Below are positions 28,570 to 39,156 of a DNA stretch of 42,215 nucleotides, piece after piece. The notes below the pieces were generated by a model that was not told the origin of the DNA, did no database searches, and worked only from the letters and a program-made list of their open reading frames with translations. Made by a program: the position numbers and the translations under genes. Each line of letters begins with the position of its first letter. Position 1 is the first letter of the stretch. This DNA is from Sulfurovum sp. (lineage in GTDB: Bacteria; Campylobacterota; Campylobacteria; Campylobacterales; Sulfurovaceae), in the NCBI GenBank assembly GCA_020721345.1, contig DYMX01000011.1:1-42215 (forward strand), in the 5' to 3' direction.

Positions 28570-30267
28570 ATGAAATTTAAATCATTGATCAACGATAAAT
28601 TACAAGAGGCATTTGACAAAGCGGGCATTAAACCTGATCTGATAACCGTAAACGACGCATCAAAGCCTGAATTCGGAGACTTTCAATACAATGGGATAAT
28701 GGCAGTTGCAAAAAAGCTTGGACATAATCCAAGAGATACCGCTTTGCTTTTAGCAGACAATATCCATGGCGATATGATAAGCAAGATAGAAGTGGCAGGT
28801 CTCGGGTTTATAAATATACATATAGATAACAATTGGCTTTCAAGTAGAATAACCGATATTTTCAAGAGTGAAGATCTTGCTATAGAAAAAGACATAAATC
28901 AAAAAACTATAGTTATTGACTATAGCGGACCAAATATGGCAAAAGAGATGCATGTAGGACATCTTAGATCCACTATTATTGGCGATAGTTTGGCAAACTT
29001 ATTTGAATTTCTTGGTCATAAGGTTATCAGGCAAAATCATATAGGTGACTGGGGTACGCAGTTTGGTATGCTTATCGCCTACTTGGAAGAGGTTCATAAA
29101 AATGACAGCTTCGATGAACTTAAAAATTTGGAAAATTTTTACAAATTGGCTAAAAAAAAGTTTGATGATGATTTGGATTTTGCCGATAGAGCTAGAGAGT
29201 ATGTAGTAAAAATACAAAGCGGAGATAAGCATTGCTTGGAGCTTTGGCGAAAATTTATAGATATCTCTCTGTCTCATTGTGATGAGGTTTATGAAAAACT
29301 TGCCATCGGTCTTACCAAAGATGATGCAAGAGCTGAGAGTTTTTACAATGATCTATTACCTGCGATCATAAAGAAATTAGAGCACAGCGGATTGCTTCAA
29401 ATAAGCGATGGAGCTAAATGTGTATTTTTGCCAAATAGAGAAGCGCCGCTTATTGTTCAAAAAAGCGATGGCGGATATCTTTATGCTTCAACAGACCTTG
29501 CCGCCATAGGCTATAGAAATGATGTTTTGAAGGCAGACAGAATATGTTATGTTGTTGATGCAAGACAGAGCGATCATTTTGCCGGAGTTTTTTGGACTGC
29601 AAAAGAGTCCGGCATTTGCAATAATGATGCAAGATTAGAACATATTGCATTCGGTACCATGATGGATAAAAGCGGCAAACCCTTTAAAACAAGAGACGGT
29701 GGAACAGTTAAGCTTATAGACTTGCTTGATGAAGCAGTCATTAGAGCAAAAGACACCATAAAAGATAGAGCAAATTTTTCAAACGATGAAGTGGCATCTT
29801 TGGCAAAAATTATAGGTATCGGCGCGGTAAAATATAGCGACCTTAGCATAAATAGAGAATCGAATTATATTTTTGATTGGGACAAGATGCTCTCATTTGA
29901 CGGCAATACATCACTTTATATGCAGTATGCGTATGCTAGAATACAGAGTATTTTAAAAAAATTTGCCGGTGATATTTCCGGTAGTGTTGAGCTCGGATCG
30001 GATATCGAGCACAAACTAGCAATTATGCTTTTAAGTTTTGAAGATATTTTGCAAAAAATCGCACACGATGCTACGCCTCATACAATAACTAGTTTTTTGT
30101 ATGATTTGGCTACAATTTTTATGAGGTTTTATGAACAAAGCCCGATATTAAGAGATGATGTGCCAAATAATGTGAAGATGAGTAGAATTATGTTATCAAC
30201 CGTAGTTGCTCGCACTATTAAAAAAGGTTTGGAAATTTTGGGAATAGAGGTGGTCGATAGACTGTAA
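28570..30267 (+). CDS. argS: Arginyl-tRNA synthetase
   Basis: VIDYSGPNMAKEMHVGHLRSTIIGDSLANLFEFLGH; C-terminal YEQSPIL. Confidence 0.96.
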   Translation: MKFKSLINDKLQEAFDKAGIKPDLITVNDASKPEFGDFQYNGIMAVAKKLGHNPRDTALLLADNIHGDMISKIEVAGLGFINIHIDNNWLSSRITDIFKSEDLAIEKDINQKTIVIDYSGPNMAKEMHVGHLRSTIIGDSLANLFEFLGHKVIRQNHIGDWGTQFGMLIAYLEEVHKNDSFDELKNLENFYKLAKKKFDDDLDFADRAREYVVKIQSGDKHCLELWRKFIDISLSHCDEVYEKLAIGLTKDDARAESFYNDLLPAIIKKLEHSGLLQISDGAKCVFLPNREAPLIVQKSDGGYLYASTDLAAIGYRNDVLKADRICYVVDARQSDHFAGVFWTAKESGICNNDARLEHIAFGTMMDKSGKPFKTRDGGTVKLIDLLDEAVIRAKDTIKDRANFSNDEVASLAKIIGIGAVKYSDLSINRESNYIFDWDKMLSFDGNTSLYMQYAYARIQSILKKFAGDISGSVELGSDIEHKLAIMLLSFEDILQKIAHDATPHTITSFLYDLATIFMRFYEQSPILRDDVPNNVKMSRIMLSTVVARTIKKGLEILGIEVVDRL

Positions 30268-30303
30268 TTGAGGATTAATTAAATTACAACTAGGAGGTTT
30301 TTT

Positions 30304-30633
30304 ATGGTTAAAGTTGCTTTGTTTGCTGTTTTGATTGCTGTTCTGCTTTTGATGCTTTTTCGTAATAAACTTAATTTTTCAATGATCTTTATAGTTACTA
30401 TTAGCTTCGCTATCGTTTCTTTTTGTGCCATTATCGGTTTAAATATGAAATCTACGCCCATATTTTTCGCCATTCATAATGTGGCCATTATGCTGGCAAC
30501 CGGAGCGATTTTGTATTATATGATAACTAAAAGATATCTTTTGCCTGTTGTATTGTTGCCTATTTTTACACTTGCATTATATATGGTGACAGCATACTCA
30601 AGCGGCGCAAAAGACAATATACTGCTTGGTTGA
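30304..30633 (+). CDS. Small membrane protein of unknown function
   Basis: 109 aa with about four TM segments; AGGAGG near the start. Confidence 0.6.
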   Translation: MVKVALFAVLIAVLLLMLFRNKLNFSMIFIVTISFAIVSFCAIIGLNMKSTPIFFAIHNVAIMLATGAILYYMITKRYLLPVVLLPIFTLALYMVTAYSSGAKDNILLG

Positions 30634-30734
30634 GACCGTTTTAACTTAGCCGTTTTTATCATTTGGTCTTTGAAGCTTTATCATTTTTTGGATATAATAC
30701 CTTCTCACTATATAAAAAATCGAAGGAGTGTCAA

Positions 30735-30965
30735 ATGGCAATATTTGATGAAGTAAAAGATGTAGTTGTTGAACAACTTAATGTTAGTCCGGATGAAGTA
30801 AAAGAAGATTCAAAATTTGTTGAAGATCTAGGTGCTGATAGTCTTGATGTTGTTGAGCTTGTTATGGCTCTTGAAGAGAAATTCGATATCGAAATTCCTG
30901 ATGATCAAGCAGAAAAAATTGCAACTGTAGCTGATGCTATCAACTTTATAGAAGGCAATAAATAA
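30735..30965 (+). CDS. acpP: Acyl carrier protein
   Basis: [41 protein letters not shown] 30735 with upstream GAAGGAG. Confidence 0.97.
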   Translation: MAIFDEVKDVVVEQLNVSPDEVKEDSKFVEDLGADSLDVVELVMALEEKFDIEIPDDQAEKIATVADAINFIEGNK

Positions 30966-30976
30966 TTACACCAAAC

Positions 30977-31003
30977 CTTTTTTGAAGCAAGGCTTCAAAA
31001 AAG
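30977..31003. terminator. Strong hairpin downstream of acpP
   Basis: CTTTTTTGAAGC-AAG-GCTTCAAAAAAG, 12-bp perfect stem. Confidence 0.65.
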
Positions 31004-31018
31004 TTTGTTGTTTGAGTT

Positions 31019-31048
31019 GACTAATGTAAAAATTGTTTTACATTAGTC
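31019..31048. repeat. Second strong hairpin in the acpP-fabF gap
   Basis: GACTAATGTAAAA-ATTG-TTTTACATTAGTC, 13-bp perfect stem. Confidence 0.8.
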
Positions 31049-31069
31049 AGAGCAAAAATAGGAGAGAAT

Positions 31070-32287
31070 GTGAAAAGAGTAGTTGTAACAGGTCTAGGAA
31101 TGATAAATAGTCTTGGACACGATAAAGAGAGTTCTTTTAAAGCTATATTAGATGGCGAATGTGGAATAAAAAAAATAGAGCTTTTTGATGCCTCTGAACA
31201 GTCTGTGCAGATAGCAGGAGAGGTTGTTGACTTTGATCCAAGTACTATCATGGATCCAAAAGAAGTAAAAAAAGCGGATAGATTTATTCATCTTGGAATC
31301 AAGGCAGCGCAGGAAGCTATGGCAGATGCATCTTTTAAAGACGGATTTGATAGTGAAAGATTTGGGATATCTTCAGCATCTGGGATAGGCGGGCTCGGTA
31401 ACATAGAAAAAAATTCACTTGTTTGTGCAGAAAAAGGTCCAAGAAGAATTTCTCCATTTTTTATACCTTCAGCGCTTGTAAATATGCTTGGCGGTTTTGT
31501 ATCGATAGAACACGGACTAAGAGGACCAAATTTATCAAGCGTTACTGCTTGTGCGGCAGGAACTCATGCTATAAATGAAGCTGCTAAGACAATTATGCTA
31601 GGCGGCGCTGACAGAATGCTTGTTGTTGGCGCAGAATCTGCGATATGCGCTGTCGGAATAGGCGGATTTGCTTCAATGAAGGCTCTTTGCTCGGACAATG
31701 AGAACCCGCAAGGATCATCAAGGCCGTTCGATAGCGATAGAAGCGGGTTTGTAATGGGAGAGGGTGCAGGAGCATTGGTGCTTGAAGAGTATGAAGCTGC
31801 AGTTGCAAGAGACGCTAAAATATACGGCGAAGTTATTGGATTTGGCGAAAGCGGTGATGCAAATCACATAACAACTCCTGTTGTTGACGGTCCGGCGCGC
31901 GCTATAAAAGCCGCTATGAATATGGCTGGAAATCCGAAAGTTGATTATATTAATGCTCACGGCACAAGTACGCCGGCAAACGATAAAAATGAAACAGCTG
32001 CTATAAAATCAGTATTTGGAAGCAAAGAGAACTGTCCTCCTATTAGTTCTACAAAGGGGCAAATAGGGCATTGTTTAGGCGCTGCTGGTGCAATTGAAGC
32101 GGTTATCACTCTTATGGCTATGAGAGATGGAATACTTCCTCCGACAATCAACTATACTACACCGGATCCAGAGTGTGATTTGGACTATATTCCAAATGTT
32201 GCAAGAAAAGCGGATATTAATGTAGCTATGAGCAATTCGTTTGGTTTTGGCGGAACAAACGGCGTTGTAATATTAAAAAAAATATAA
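31070..32287 (+). CDS. fabF: Beta-ketoacyl-ACP synthase II
   Basis: [25 protein letters not shown] active Cys; [17 protein letters not shown] start. Confidence 0.96.
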   Translation: MKRVVVTGLGMINSLGHDKESSFKAILDGECGIKKIELFDASEQSVQIAGEVVDFDPSTIMDPKEVKKADRFIHLGIKAAQEAMADASFKDGFDSERFGISSASGIGGLGNIEKNSLVCAEKGPRRISPFFIPSALVNMLGGFVSIEHGLRGPNLSSVTACAAGTHAINEAAKTIMLGGADRMLVVGAESAICAVGIGGFASMKALCSDNENPQGSSRPFDSDRSGFVMGEGAGALVLEEYEAAVARDAKIYGEVIGFGESGDANHITTPVVDGPARAIKAAMNMAGNPKVDYINAHGTSTPANDKNETAAIKSVFGSKENCPPISSTKGQIGHCLGAAGAIEAVITLMAMRDGILPPTINYTTPDPECDLDYIPNVARKADINVAMSNSFGFGGTNGVVILKKI

Positions 32288-32297
32288 GGATAATATA

Positions 32298-33233
32298 ATG
32301 GTAACTTATCTTGATTTCGAAAAGCATATCGAGCATCTAGATGAGGCTATCGAAAATGCAAAAGCTACAAATGATACTAAATCACTAAAAAAGCTTGAAG
32401 CTGATTTAGATAAAGAAGTAAAAAAAATTTACGGTAGTCTAAATGATTATCAAAAATTACAACTTGCTCGCCATCCCGATCGTCCATATGCATTAGATTA
32501 TATTAGAGTCATTTTAGACGATAGTTATGAGATACACGGCGATCGCGCTTTTTATGATGATAGCGCTATTGTATGCTTTATAGGATATGTTGACGGGCAT
32601 AAAACTATGGCTATAGGCGAACAAAAAGGTAGAGGTATCAAAAATAAGATCAAAAGAAATTTTGGTATGCCAAATCCTGAAGGATACAGAAAGGCTCTTA
32701 GGTGCGTAAGACTTGCCGAGAAATTTGATATCCCTGTACTTTTGCTTGTCGATACTCCGGGCGCATATCCTGGAATTGGAGCAGAAGAGAGAGGACAAAG
32801 CGAAGCGATTGCTAGAAATCTTTTTGAGTTTACAGGCATTAAAGTACCGCTTGTTTCTATCGTTATAGGCGAAGGCGGAAGCGGCGGGGCATTGGCTATC
32901 GGTGTTGCTGATAGGCTTGCTATGATGAGATATTCCGTATTTTCTGTAATTTCACCTGAAGGTTGTTCTGCAATTCTTTGGGATGATCCAAAGAAAGTTG
33001 AAGTGGCCACAAAAGCGCTTAAAATAACTCCGGATGATCTAATGAAGCACAAACTTGTTGATAGCGTACTAGACGAACCGTTAACAGGCGCTCATAGAGA
33101 TAAGGTTCAAGCCGCAAAAGTTTTAAAAGAGTACTATCTAAAATCACTTGGGGAGCTTAAAAGCCTAAGTGTTGATGAGATGCTCGATCTTCGCTATAGA
33201 AAACTTACTTCAATCGGCGCCTTTAGCGAGTAG
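32298..33233 (+). CDS. accA: Acetyl-CoA carboxylase carboxyltransferase subunit alpha
   Basis: [61 protein letters not shown]. Confidence 0.96.
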   Translation: MVTYLDFEKHIEHLDEAIENAKATNDTKSLKKLEADLDKEVKKIYGSLNDYQKLQLARHPDRPYALDYIRVILDDSYEIHGDRAFYDDSAIVCFIGYVDGHKTMAIGEQKGRGIKNKIKRNFGMPNPEGYRKALRCVRLAEKFDIPVLLLVDTPGAYPGIGAEERGQSEAIARNLFEFTGIKVPLVSIVIGEGGSGGALAIGVADRLAMMRYSVFSVISPEGCSAILWDDPKKVEVATKALKITPDDLMKHKLVDSVLDEPLTGAHRDKVQAAKVLKEYYLKSLGELKSLSVDEMLDLRYRKLTSIGAFSE

Positions 33234-33242
33234 TTTGCATAT

Positions 33243-33854
33243 ATGATGCATGACATAGCCATTTGGATAGTCGATACCATTGGCGGTGTGGGATATATCG
33301 GTATATTTGTACTCATGTTTCTTGAGAGTACATTTGTGCCTGTACCTAGCGAGGTTGTTATGATCCCGGCAGGATATCTTGCGTATAAAGGTGAAATGAA
33401 TTTTATTATTGCAACTCTAATGGGAACTTTAGGTTCTCTTGGCGGAGCTTTATTTAACTACTTTTTTGCCCTTAGGTTTGGCAGGGTATTTTTGCAAAAA
33501 TATGGAAAATATATACTATTCCCTCCTAAAAAACAAGAAAAGCTAGAACATTTTTTTCAGCATCACGGTGAGATCTCTACTTTTAGCGGAAGATTGATTT
33601 TGGGAGTACGTCATCTCATATCTCTGCCCGCAGGATATGCAAAAATGAATCTATCGAAGTTTATTATTTATACTACTTTAGGTTCTGCCTTGTGGACGCT
33701 TGTTTTGATGCTTGTAGGATACTTTGTAGGTTCAAATGAAGCGCTTATAAAACATTATCTTAGCATTGCTACTATAATTGCCGTGATTTCTATAATCTTG
33801 ATAGCAGTTATATATGTTTATAGATTGAAAAAAGATGTAGAAGAAGAGATATAA
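33243..33854 (+). CDS. DedA-family membrane protein
   Basis: FLESTFVPVPSEVVMIPAGYLA...GRLILGVRHLISLPAGYAKM. Confidence 0.92.
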   Translation: MMHDIAIWIVDTIGGVGYIGIFVLMFLESTFVPVPSEVVMIPAGYLAYKGEMNFIIATLMGTLGSLGGALFNYFFALRFGRVFLQKYGKYILFPPKKQEKLEHFFQHHGEISTFSGRLILGVRHLISLPAGYAKMNLSKFIIYTTLGSALWTLVLMLVGYFVGSNEALIKHYLSIATIIAVISIILIAVIYVYRLKKDVEEEI

Positions 33855-33896
33855 TAAAAAATAGAAGATATACCAGCCAAAGAGGCTAGCGTAAAA

Positions 33897-34121
33897 TTAA
33901 TTTTGAGCTTTTTTGAACTCTATGATTAGCTTAAGCGCTTCGTCTTTTAGTAAAAGTTTCTCTTTTTTGATAACTTCAAGTTCTGCATCACTTAGGTGAA
34001 GTCTGCCCTCGTCGGCATCTTTTGCTTTTTGGTCAAGTTCATTGTGTTTTTCAAATATTTTTGCAAAATGCGCATTTGATTGCTTAAGTTGACTGATTTC
34101 GTCTCTGTATTCGTGTAACAT
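33897..34121 (-). CDS. DUF465/YdcH family protein
   Basis: FAKIFEKHNELDQKAKDADEG...LSDAELEVIKKEKLLLKDEAL. Confidence 0.8.
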   Translation of the reverse strand: MLHEYRDEISQLKQSNAHFAKIFEKHNELDQKAKDADEGRLHLSDAELEVIKKEKLLLKDEALKLIIEFKKAQN

Positions 34122-34176
34122 ATTACTCCTTTATATTTTATTTATTATAACATTTTTAGTGTTACAGTTCTTTTAG

Positions 34177-35379
34177 TTATGTTCTATACTCGGCATTTAT
34201 CTTGACATAATCATAGCTAAGATCGCAGCCATAAGATGTAAAAGTACCGTTTCCTAAACCAAGATCGCAAGTTATATGAAAACTTGGCTGTTTCATGACT
34301 TTGTATGCTTTTTCTTCTCTTTCTTTGTCGAGCTCTCTTTGTTCACTCGAGTATATAAGCAACTCATCATAATGAATGACAAGTTTTTCTTCATCGCATT
34401 CTATGCCGCTTGCGCCAATAGTGGATGCTATGCGACCCCAATTTGGATCTTCTCCAAAAAGCGCCGTTTTTACCAATAATGAATTGCTTAGCGTAATGCT
34501 TGCTTTTTTGGCATCTTCGTCGCTCAGCGCTCCCTTGACCTCAAATGCCACAGTTTTTGTTGCCCCTTCACCATCGCGAAGTATCATCATAGCAAGTTCA
34601 AAAGTGATTCTTTTTAGAGCTTGACTAAAAGCATCTTTGTCATAGGCACCGCTTTGTCTATTGGCTAGCAAAAATACGCTATCGTTTGTGGATGTATCGC
34701 CATCAACAGAGATACTATTAAATGAATTATCTACAGCAGTTTCTAAAAGTTCGTCCATATCGCCTTTTGGTATATCGGCATCCGTAACTATAAAGCACAG
34801 CATGGTCGCCATAGCAGGATTTATCATGCCCGCGCCTTTTGCAATAGCGGCAATATGAAAATAAGAGCCGTTTGCAAGCTCGACTTTAAAGCATATCTCT
34901 TTTTTAAAACTGTCTGTGGTCATGATAGCGCGAGCAGTATTGTTGCTATCTTTAGCGTTAAAATCAAACTTATCAAAAGCAGAAGATATTTTTTCCAAAG
35001 GAAGCCTGTATCCAATAACTCCGGTTGAGCTCATAATAGGATTTGTAATTTGTAATTTGTTTTTTAAAATTCCAAATAACTCTTCAATGTCTTCAATGCC
35101 TTTTTGACCTGTCATGGCATTTGCATTTTTGGCATTTATAAGCATAAAATCTGTTTTAAAATCTGCAGGATATTTTAGAAAATGTTTTATGGGTGCTGCT
35201 ACAAAGCGGTTTGTTGTAAATTTTGCTGTTACATTACAAAGAATTTCGCTTCTGATAAATGAGACATCCCCGTCAATAGAGCCGTCACTATTTGGTTTGC
35301 GAAGACCGATATTTACCGAGTTGCAGTAAAAACCTTTAACATTGTCTAAACCGTTTTTTAGGGATAATATTTGAAACAT
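34177..35379 (-). CDS. argJ: Glutamate N-acetyltransferase/amino-acid acetyltransferase
   Basis: IAKGAGMINPAMATMLCFIVTDADI; SVDGDTSTNDSVFLLANRQSG; autoprocessing TMLCF site. Confidence 0.95.
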   Translation of the reverse strand: MFQILSLKNGLDNVKGFYCNSVNIGLRKPNSDGSIDGDVSFIRSEILCNVTAKFTTNRFVAAPIKHFLKYPADFKTDFMLINAKNANAMTGQKGIEDIEELFGILKNKLQITNPIMSSTGVIGYRLPLEKISSAFDKFDFNAKDSNNTARAIMTTDSFKKEICFKVELANGSYFHIAAIAKGAGMINPAMATMLCFIVTDADIPKGDMDELLETAVDNSFNSISVDGDTSTNDSVFLLANRQSGAYDKDAFSQALKRITFELAMMILRDGEGATKTVAFEVKGALSDEDAKKASITLSNSLLVKTALFGEDPNWGRIASTIGASGIECDEEKLVIHYDELLIYSSEQRELDKEREEKAYKVMKQPSFHITCDLGLGNGTFTSYGCDLSYDYVKINAEYRT

Positions 35380-35430
35380 TGGATTTTCTCCAAATTGAAA
35401 TTTTGTAGTACTAGAGTTAATAAAATTATT

Positions 35431-35494
35431 AAAGAGCGACTAGTCGCGAGGGTACTCTGCCGAAGAGCTAATTTTGAGCTTTGCCCAAAATTAG
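35431..35494 (-). ncRNA. Copy B of a two-copy, three-hairpin structured element
   Basis: Minus strand: CTAATTTTGGGC-AAA-GCTCAAAATTAG; CTCT-TCGGC-AGAG; GCGAC-TA-GTCGC; overlaps the rpmB stop codon. Confidence 0.6.
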
Positions 35495-35703
35495 TTATTT
35501 TCGATAGTAGCCTTTTGAGCTCTTTTTTTCATAGTTCTAAGAGTTGAAGCCGCTACTTTGATTTTTCTTGTAGTACCGTCTTCAAGTGTAACTCTGAGAG
35601 TTCTTAGGTTTGGAAGTTGTCTTCTTTTTGTTTTGTTATTTGCGTGTGATACATTGTTACCAGTTAATGGACCTTTGCCACTTATTTCACATCTGTTTGC
35701 CAT
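35491..35703 (-). CDS. rpmB: 50S ribosomal protein L28
   Basis: [38 protein letters not shown]; start at 35703. Confidence 0.95.
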   Translation of the reverse strand: MANRCEISGKGPLTGNNVSHANNKTKRRQLPNLRTLRVTLEDGTTRKIKVAASTLRTMKKRAQKATIENN

Positions 35704-35846
35704 AAGTTTTACCTTTAATTGTATATTTTGCTTTTTTGTAAAATGCAATTTTGTGTGCGATTATATCCAAAATACTATAAATGTTACTTAAATAAAAATA
35801 TTTTTTGTGTTATAATTGATACTACCAATTACCATAAAGGATTTAA

Positions 35847-36491
35847 ATGCTTGTAGCGCCTAGTATATTATCGGCAGAATTTGGACAGCTTTCAAATGAC
35901 GTTAAAGCGATTTGTGAAGGTGGGTGTGATTATGTGCATGTAGATGTAATGGATGGGCATTTTGTACCGAATTTGACAATCGGTCCGGTAGTTGTAGAAG
36001 CAGTTGCGAAAGCAAGCACAAAACCTCTTGATATTCATCTGATGGTAGAAAATAACAGTTTTTTTGTTGACTTGTTCGCGCCCTTAAAACCTGAATTTAT
36101 ATCATTTCACATAGAAGAAGAGAAACATCCTCATAGGCTGATCCAAAAAATTAGAAGTTTAGGCATAAGACCCGCTATTACTCTAAATCCTCATACTCCG
36201 CCTGAATCTATAGAATATCTTTTGGGCGATATTGATATGGTACTTCTTATGAGTGTTAATCCCGGATTTGGCGGTCAGTCGTTTATACCTACAGTTATAG
36301 AAAAAGCAACAAAACTAAAAGCGCTTATTCAAAAAAGAAATCCTAATTGCCTTATAGAAGTTGATGGCGGCGTGAGTGATAAAAATATAAGTCTACTCAA
36401 AGATGCCGGAGTAGATATGGTAGTGGCAGGCTCTTATGTTTATGGCAATAAAAATGGTATTAAATATGCAATTGATTCATTAAAGGTATAA
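35847..36491 (+). CDS. rpe: Ribulose-phosphate 3-epimerase
   Basis: APSILSAEFGQL...YVHVDVMDGHFVPNLTIGP...VNPGFGGQSFIP. Confidence 0.96.
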   Translation: MLVAPSILSAEFGQLSNDVKAICEGGCDYVHVDVMDGHFVPNLTIGPVVVEAVAKASTKPLDIHLMVENNSFFVDLFAPLKPEFISFHIEEEKHPHRLIQKIRSLGIRPAITLNPHTPPESIEYLLGDIDMVLLMSVNPGFGGQSFIPTVIEKATKLKALIQKRNPNCLIEVDGGVSDKNISLLKDAGVDMVVAGSYVYGNKNGIKYAIDSLKV

Positions 36492-36492
36492 A

Positions 36493-37083
36493 TTGAAGTG
36501 CAAAATATGCGGTATAACAAATCTCGAAGATGCGATAAGCGCCTGTGAAGCAGGAGCTGATGCTTTGGGATTTGTTTTTTATGAAAAATCACCAAGATAC
36601 ATAGAGTTTAGTACTGCAAAGGAGATAGTTGAAAAATTGCCGCCTTTCGTCAAAACAGTGGGGCTTTTTGTCAATGTAAATTCAGAAGATGTCAATAGAA
36701 TTTGCGAGCAGTGTAATATAGATATAGCGCAGATCCATTTCGATGCAAATGATGAATTTTATAATGAATTGAAAGTATCGTATATAAGAGTTGTCAGAGC
36801 GACTTGCAAAGAGGATATCGTCAAGTATCTTGACCACTATATGATCGTTGACGCTTTTGTAGAAAATTTTGGCGGAGAAGGTAAGAGAGTAGCGCTTGAG
36901 TGGTTTAATGGGCGTGATTGTTCCAAGATCATATTGGCAGGCGGGCTAGCAAGCGAAAATTTACATGAACTCAAAGCATATAATTTTTATGGCGTTGATG
37001 TGAGCAGTGGAGTTGAAAGCTCTAAAGGTAAAAAAGACAACACAAAAGTAAAAGAGTTCATAGCTAATGCAAAAAGTTTATGA
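36493..37083 (+). CDS. trpF: Phosphoribosylanthranilate isomerase
   Basis: KCKICGITNLEDAISACEAGADALGFVFYEKSPRYI; GVDVSSGVESSKGKKD; TTG start. Confidence 0.94.
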   Translation: MKCKICGITNLEDAISACEAGADALGFVFYEKSPRYIEFSTAKEIVEKLPPFVKTVGLFVNVNSEDVNRICEQCNIDIAQIHFDANDEFYNELKVSYIRVVRATCKEDIVKYLDHYMIVDAFVENFGGEGKRVALEWFNGRDCSKIILAGGLASENLHELKAYNFYGVDVSSGVESSKGKKDNTKVKEFIANAKSL

Positions 37084-37846
37084 ACAGCTAACCGCTGCTT
37101 TTAGAAAAAATAGCGGTGCGCTTGATGAGATGAGTTTTGAGGGAATCGTCAAAAAACATACATCTCTTTTTGAAGAATGCGATACGATCTTTTTGCTTCT
37201 CCAAGCATCTGGCTATCCTATAGAATACGAAAATGGATATATCTATAAACCTTTTTTTACTTCATATAAAGAAGAGAGATTTTGCATCATAGACATAGAA
37301 ACAAACGGCAGCAATCCCAGCAACTCACAAGTTATCGAGATAGGGGCGGTAATGGTTAAAGATGACAAAATTGTTGATAGATTTGAGACATTTGTAGAGT
37401 GTGCTTTTTTGCCGGAATACATTACAAAAGTAACCGGCATTGAGCCCATTGATCTGCTTGATGCGCCTAGCCAAAAAGAGGCGTTGACAAACCTGAGAGT
37501 ATTTATGCAAGATGCCGTATTTGTAGCCCATAATGCAAGTTTTGATCATAGCTTTTTGAACGCCTCTTTTAAGCGGCATGGATTGGGTGAGATCGGCAAT
37601 ATGAAGTTGTGTACCATAGATCTTGCTCGTAGAACATTTGAGAGCGAAAGATATGGTTTGGCTTATTTGATAGAGTCTTTGGAGATACCGACAACGGTTC
37701 ATCATAGGGCTTATAGCGATGCCTTGTCTGCATCATATGTTATGAAAAAAAGCTTTGAGACCATACCGCATCATATAAAAAGCAGCGATGATCTTATAAA
37801 ATTTGCAACTTCAAGCAAAAAAGAGAGAGGCAAGAAAGAAAAATAA
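37067..37846 (+). CDS. dnaQ: DnaQ-like 3'-5' exonuclease (Pol III epsilon family)
   Basis: FCIIDIETNGSNPSNSQVIEIGAVMV; FVAHNASFDHSFL; HHRAYSDALSASYV (DEDDh). Confidence 0.85.
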   Translation: MQKVYEQLTAAFRKNSGALDEMSFEGIVKKHTSLFEECDTIFLLLQASGYPIEYENGYIYKPFFTSYKEERFCIIDIETNGSNPSNSQVIEIGAVMVKDDKIVDRFETFVECAFLPEYITKVTGIEPIDLLDAPSQKEALTNLRVFMQDAVFVAHNASFDHSFLNASFKRHGLGEIGNMKLCTIDLARRTFESERYGLAYLIESLEIPTTVHHRAYSDALSASYVMKKSFETIPHHIKSSDDLIKFATSSKKERGKKEK

Positions 37847-37848
37847 AT

Positions 37849-38484
37849 TTATTTTTGCTTATCCATAAAATCATGTAAAAAGAGTATTGCGGCAAAAAGC
37901 GGGGCAAATATATTTAATACAGGGATATAGTTAAAGAGTGAGGCAATGAGGGATATCGTTCTGCTTGATCTGACATCAGGTTGATGAAACAGTACGCCTA
38001 CATCATACGCCGTGGGAACTTTTACTTGGATAGACCAAAGATAGAGCATAATTATCTGCCCGATAATCGGGATAAAAATAAGCGGCAAGCAAAGCGCAAA
38101 CAGTGTTAGAAATATTACCGTTGCTTTTAGATTTATGAATATCACTTTTAAAATATCCGCTTTGCCATCAGGTTTAATGTTTGGATAGCGCTGCAAAGAA
38201 ATCTCTTTTATGACATTATCGCTCCATATAGATGTACCCATAGATAGAAACGAAATAAACAAAACATACCCAAACAGTATTTTGATCAATGTTTGACTTG
38301 AGATTTGAAGCCAATCCCATGGGATGAATTCCAAATAACTTGACATTGCCGCGCTAATCGTATCCCAAAAGCCCCACATTATAGCGGTTGAGGCAAGTAA
38401 GCTAAAAAAAGCTATTTTAAGCGCAAAAAAAATCACCCTAAAACTTAAAATATCTCTAAAGGTTTTTAGTATGGAGTTTATCAT
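37849..38484 (-). CDS. EI24-domain (CysZ-like) membrane protein
   Basis: Multi-TM protein with an EI24-like pattern (YPNIKPDGKADILK...LPLIFIPIIGQIIMLYLWSIQVKVPTAYDVG). Confidence 0.6.
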   Translation of the reverse strand: MINSILKTFRDILSFRVIFFALKIAFFSLLASTAIMWGFWDTISAAMSSYLEFIPWDWLQISSQTLIKILFGYVLFISFLSMGTSIWSDNVIKEISLQRYPNIKPDGKADILKVIFINLKATVIFLTLFALCLPLIFIPIIGQIIMLYLWSIQVKVPTAYDVGVLFHQPDVRSSRTISLIASLFNYIPVLNIFAPLFAAILFLHDFMDKQK

Positions 38485-39012
38485 TTAGTCTACATACTCA
38501 TTTTTAAATTTTACATATCTTGCAGCGCTTGCATAAAGTTCTGCAACTTCATCATCGGTTAACTCTCTGACAACTTTGGCCGGACTTCCCATTATGAGGC
38601 TTCTTGGAGGAAAAACTTTATTTTTTGTTACAAGCGCACCCGCACCCACGATAGACTCCTTGCCTATAATCGCACCGTCAAGTATGGTTGCGCTCATACC
38701 TATAAGACATGCATCTTCGATAGTGCATCCGTGAAGCATTACGCGATGCCCCACGGTTACATCATTGCCGATGATAGTAGGGTATCCATCGCTCATATCA
38801 TCCAATTTATGATGCGTAACGTGTACCATTGAGAGATCTTGAATGTTTGAACGATCGCCTATCTTGATATAATGCACATCACCTCTGATGACCACCCCGA
38901 ACCAAGCAGCGCTGTCTTTGCCCATCTCAACACGCCCTATGACATCAGCGCTATGCGCAATAAAAGCATTTTCTCCTATTTTGGGAGAGTAATTTTGAAA
39001 ATTCATTATCAT
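38485..39012 (-). CDS. Gamma-carbonic anhydrase family hexapeptide-repeat protein
   Basis: Left-handed beta-helix repeats; metal His pattern MVHVTHHK...VTVGHRVMLHG. Confidence 0.9.
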   Translation of the reverse strand: MIMNFQNYSPKIGENAFIAHSADVIGRVEMGKDSAAWFGVVIRGDVHYIKIGDRSNIQDLSMVHVTHHKLDDMSDGYPTIIGNDVTVGHRVMLHGCTIEDACLIGMSATILDGAIIGKESIVGAGALVTKNKVFPPRSLIMGSPAKVVRELTDDEVAELYASAARYVKFKNEYVD

Positions 39013-39156
39013 GTTTTTTACCTGTATTGTTTTTATTTGTGATTATAGCAAATTTTTTTATCTAAAATTTATTTTGATAATATAATGCTTTATTTACCTT
39101 TAGTTAACGTTTATTTTGAATTTTTCTATATAATTCTATAAAAAAATAGGATATTT

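Noticed and set aside
33893-33910. AAAGCTCAAAATTA (minus strand) shared with copy B of the structured element
   Set aside because: It is explained by the DUF465 protein C-terminal codons (KAQN-stop), and the rest of the element is absent.
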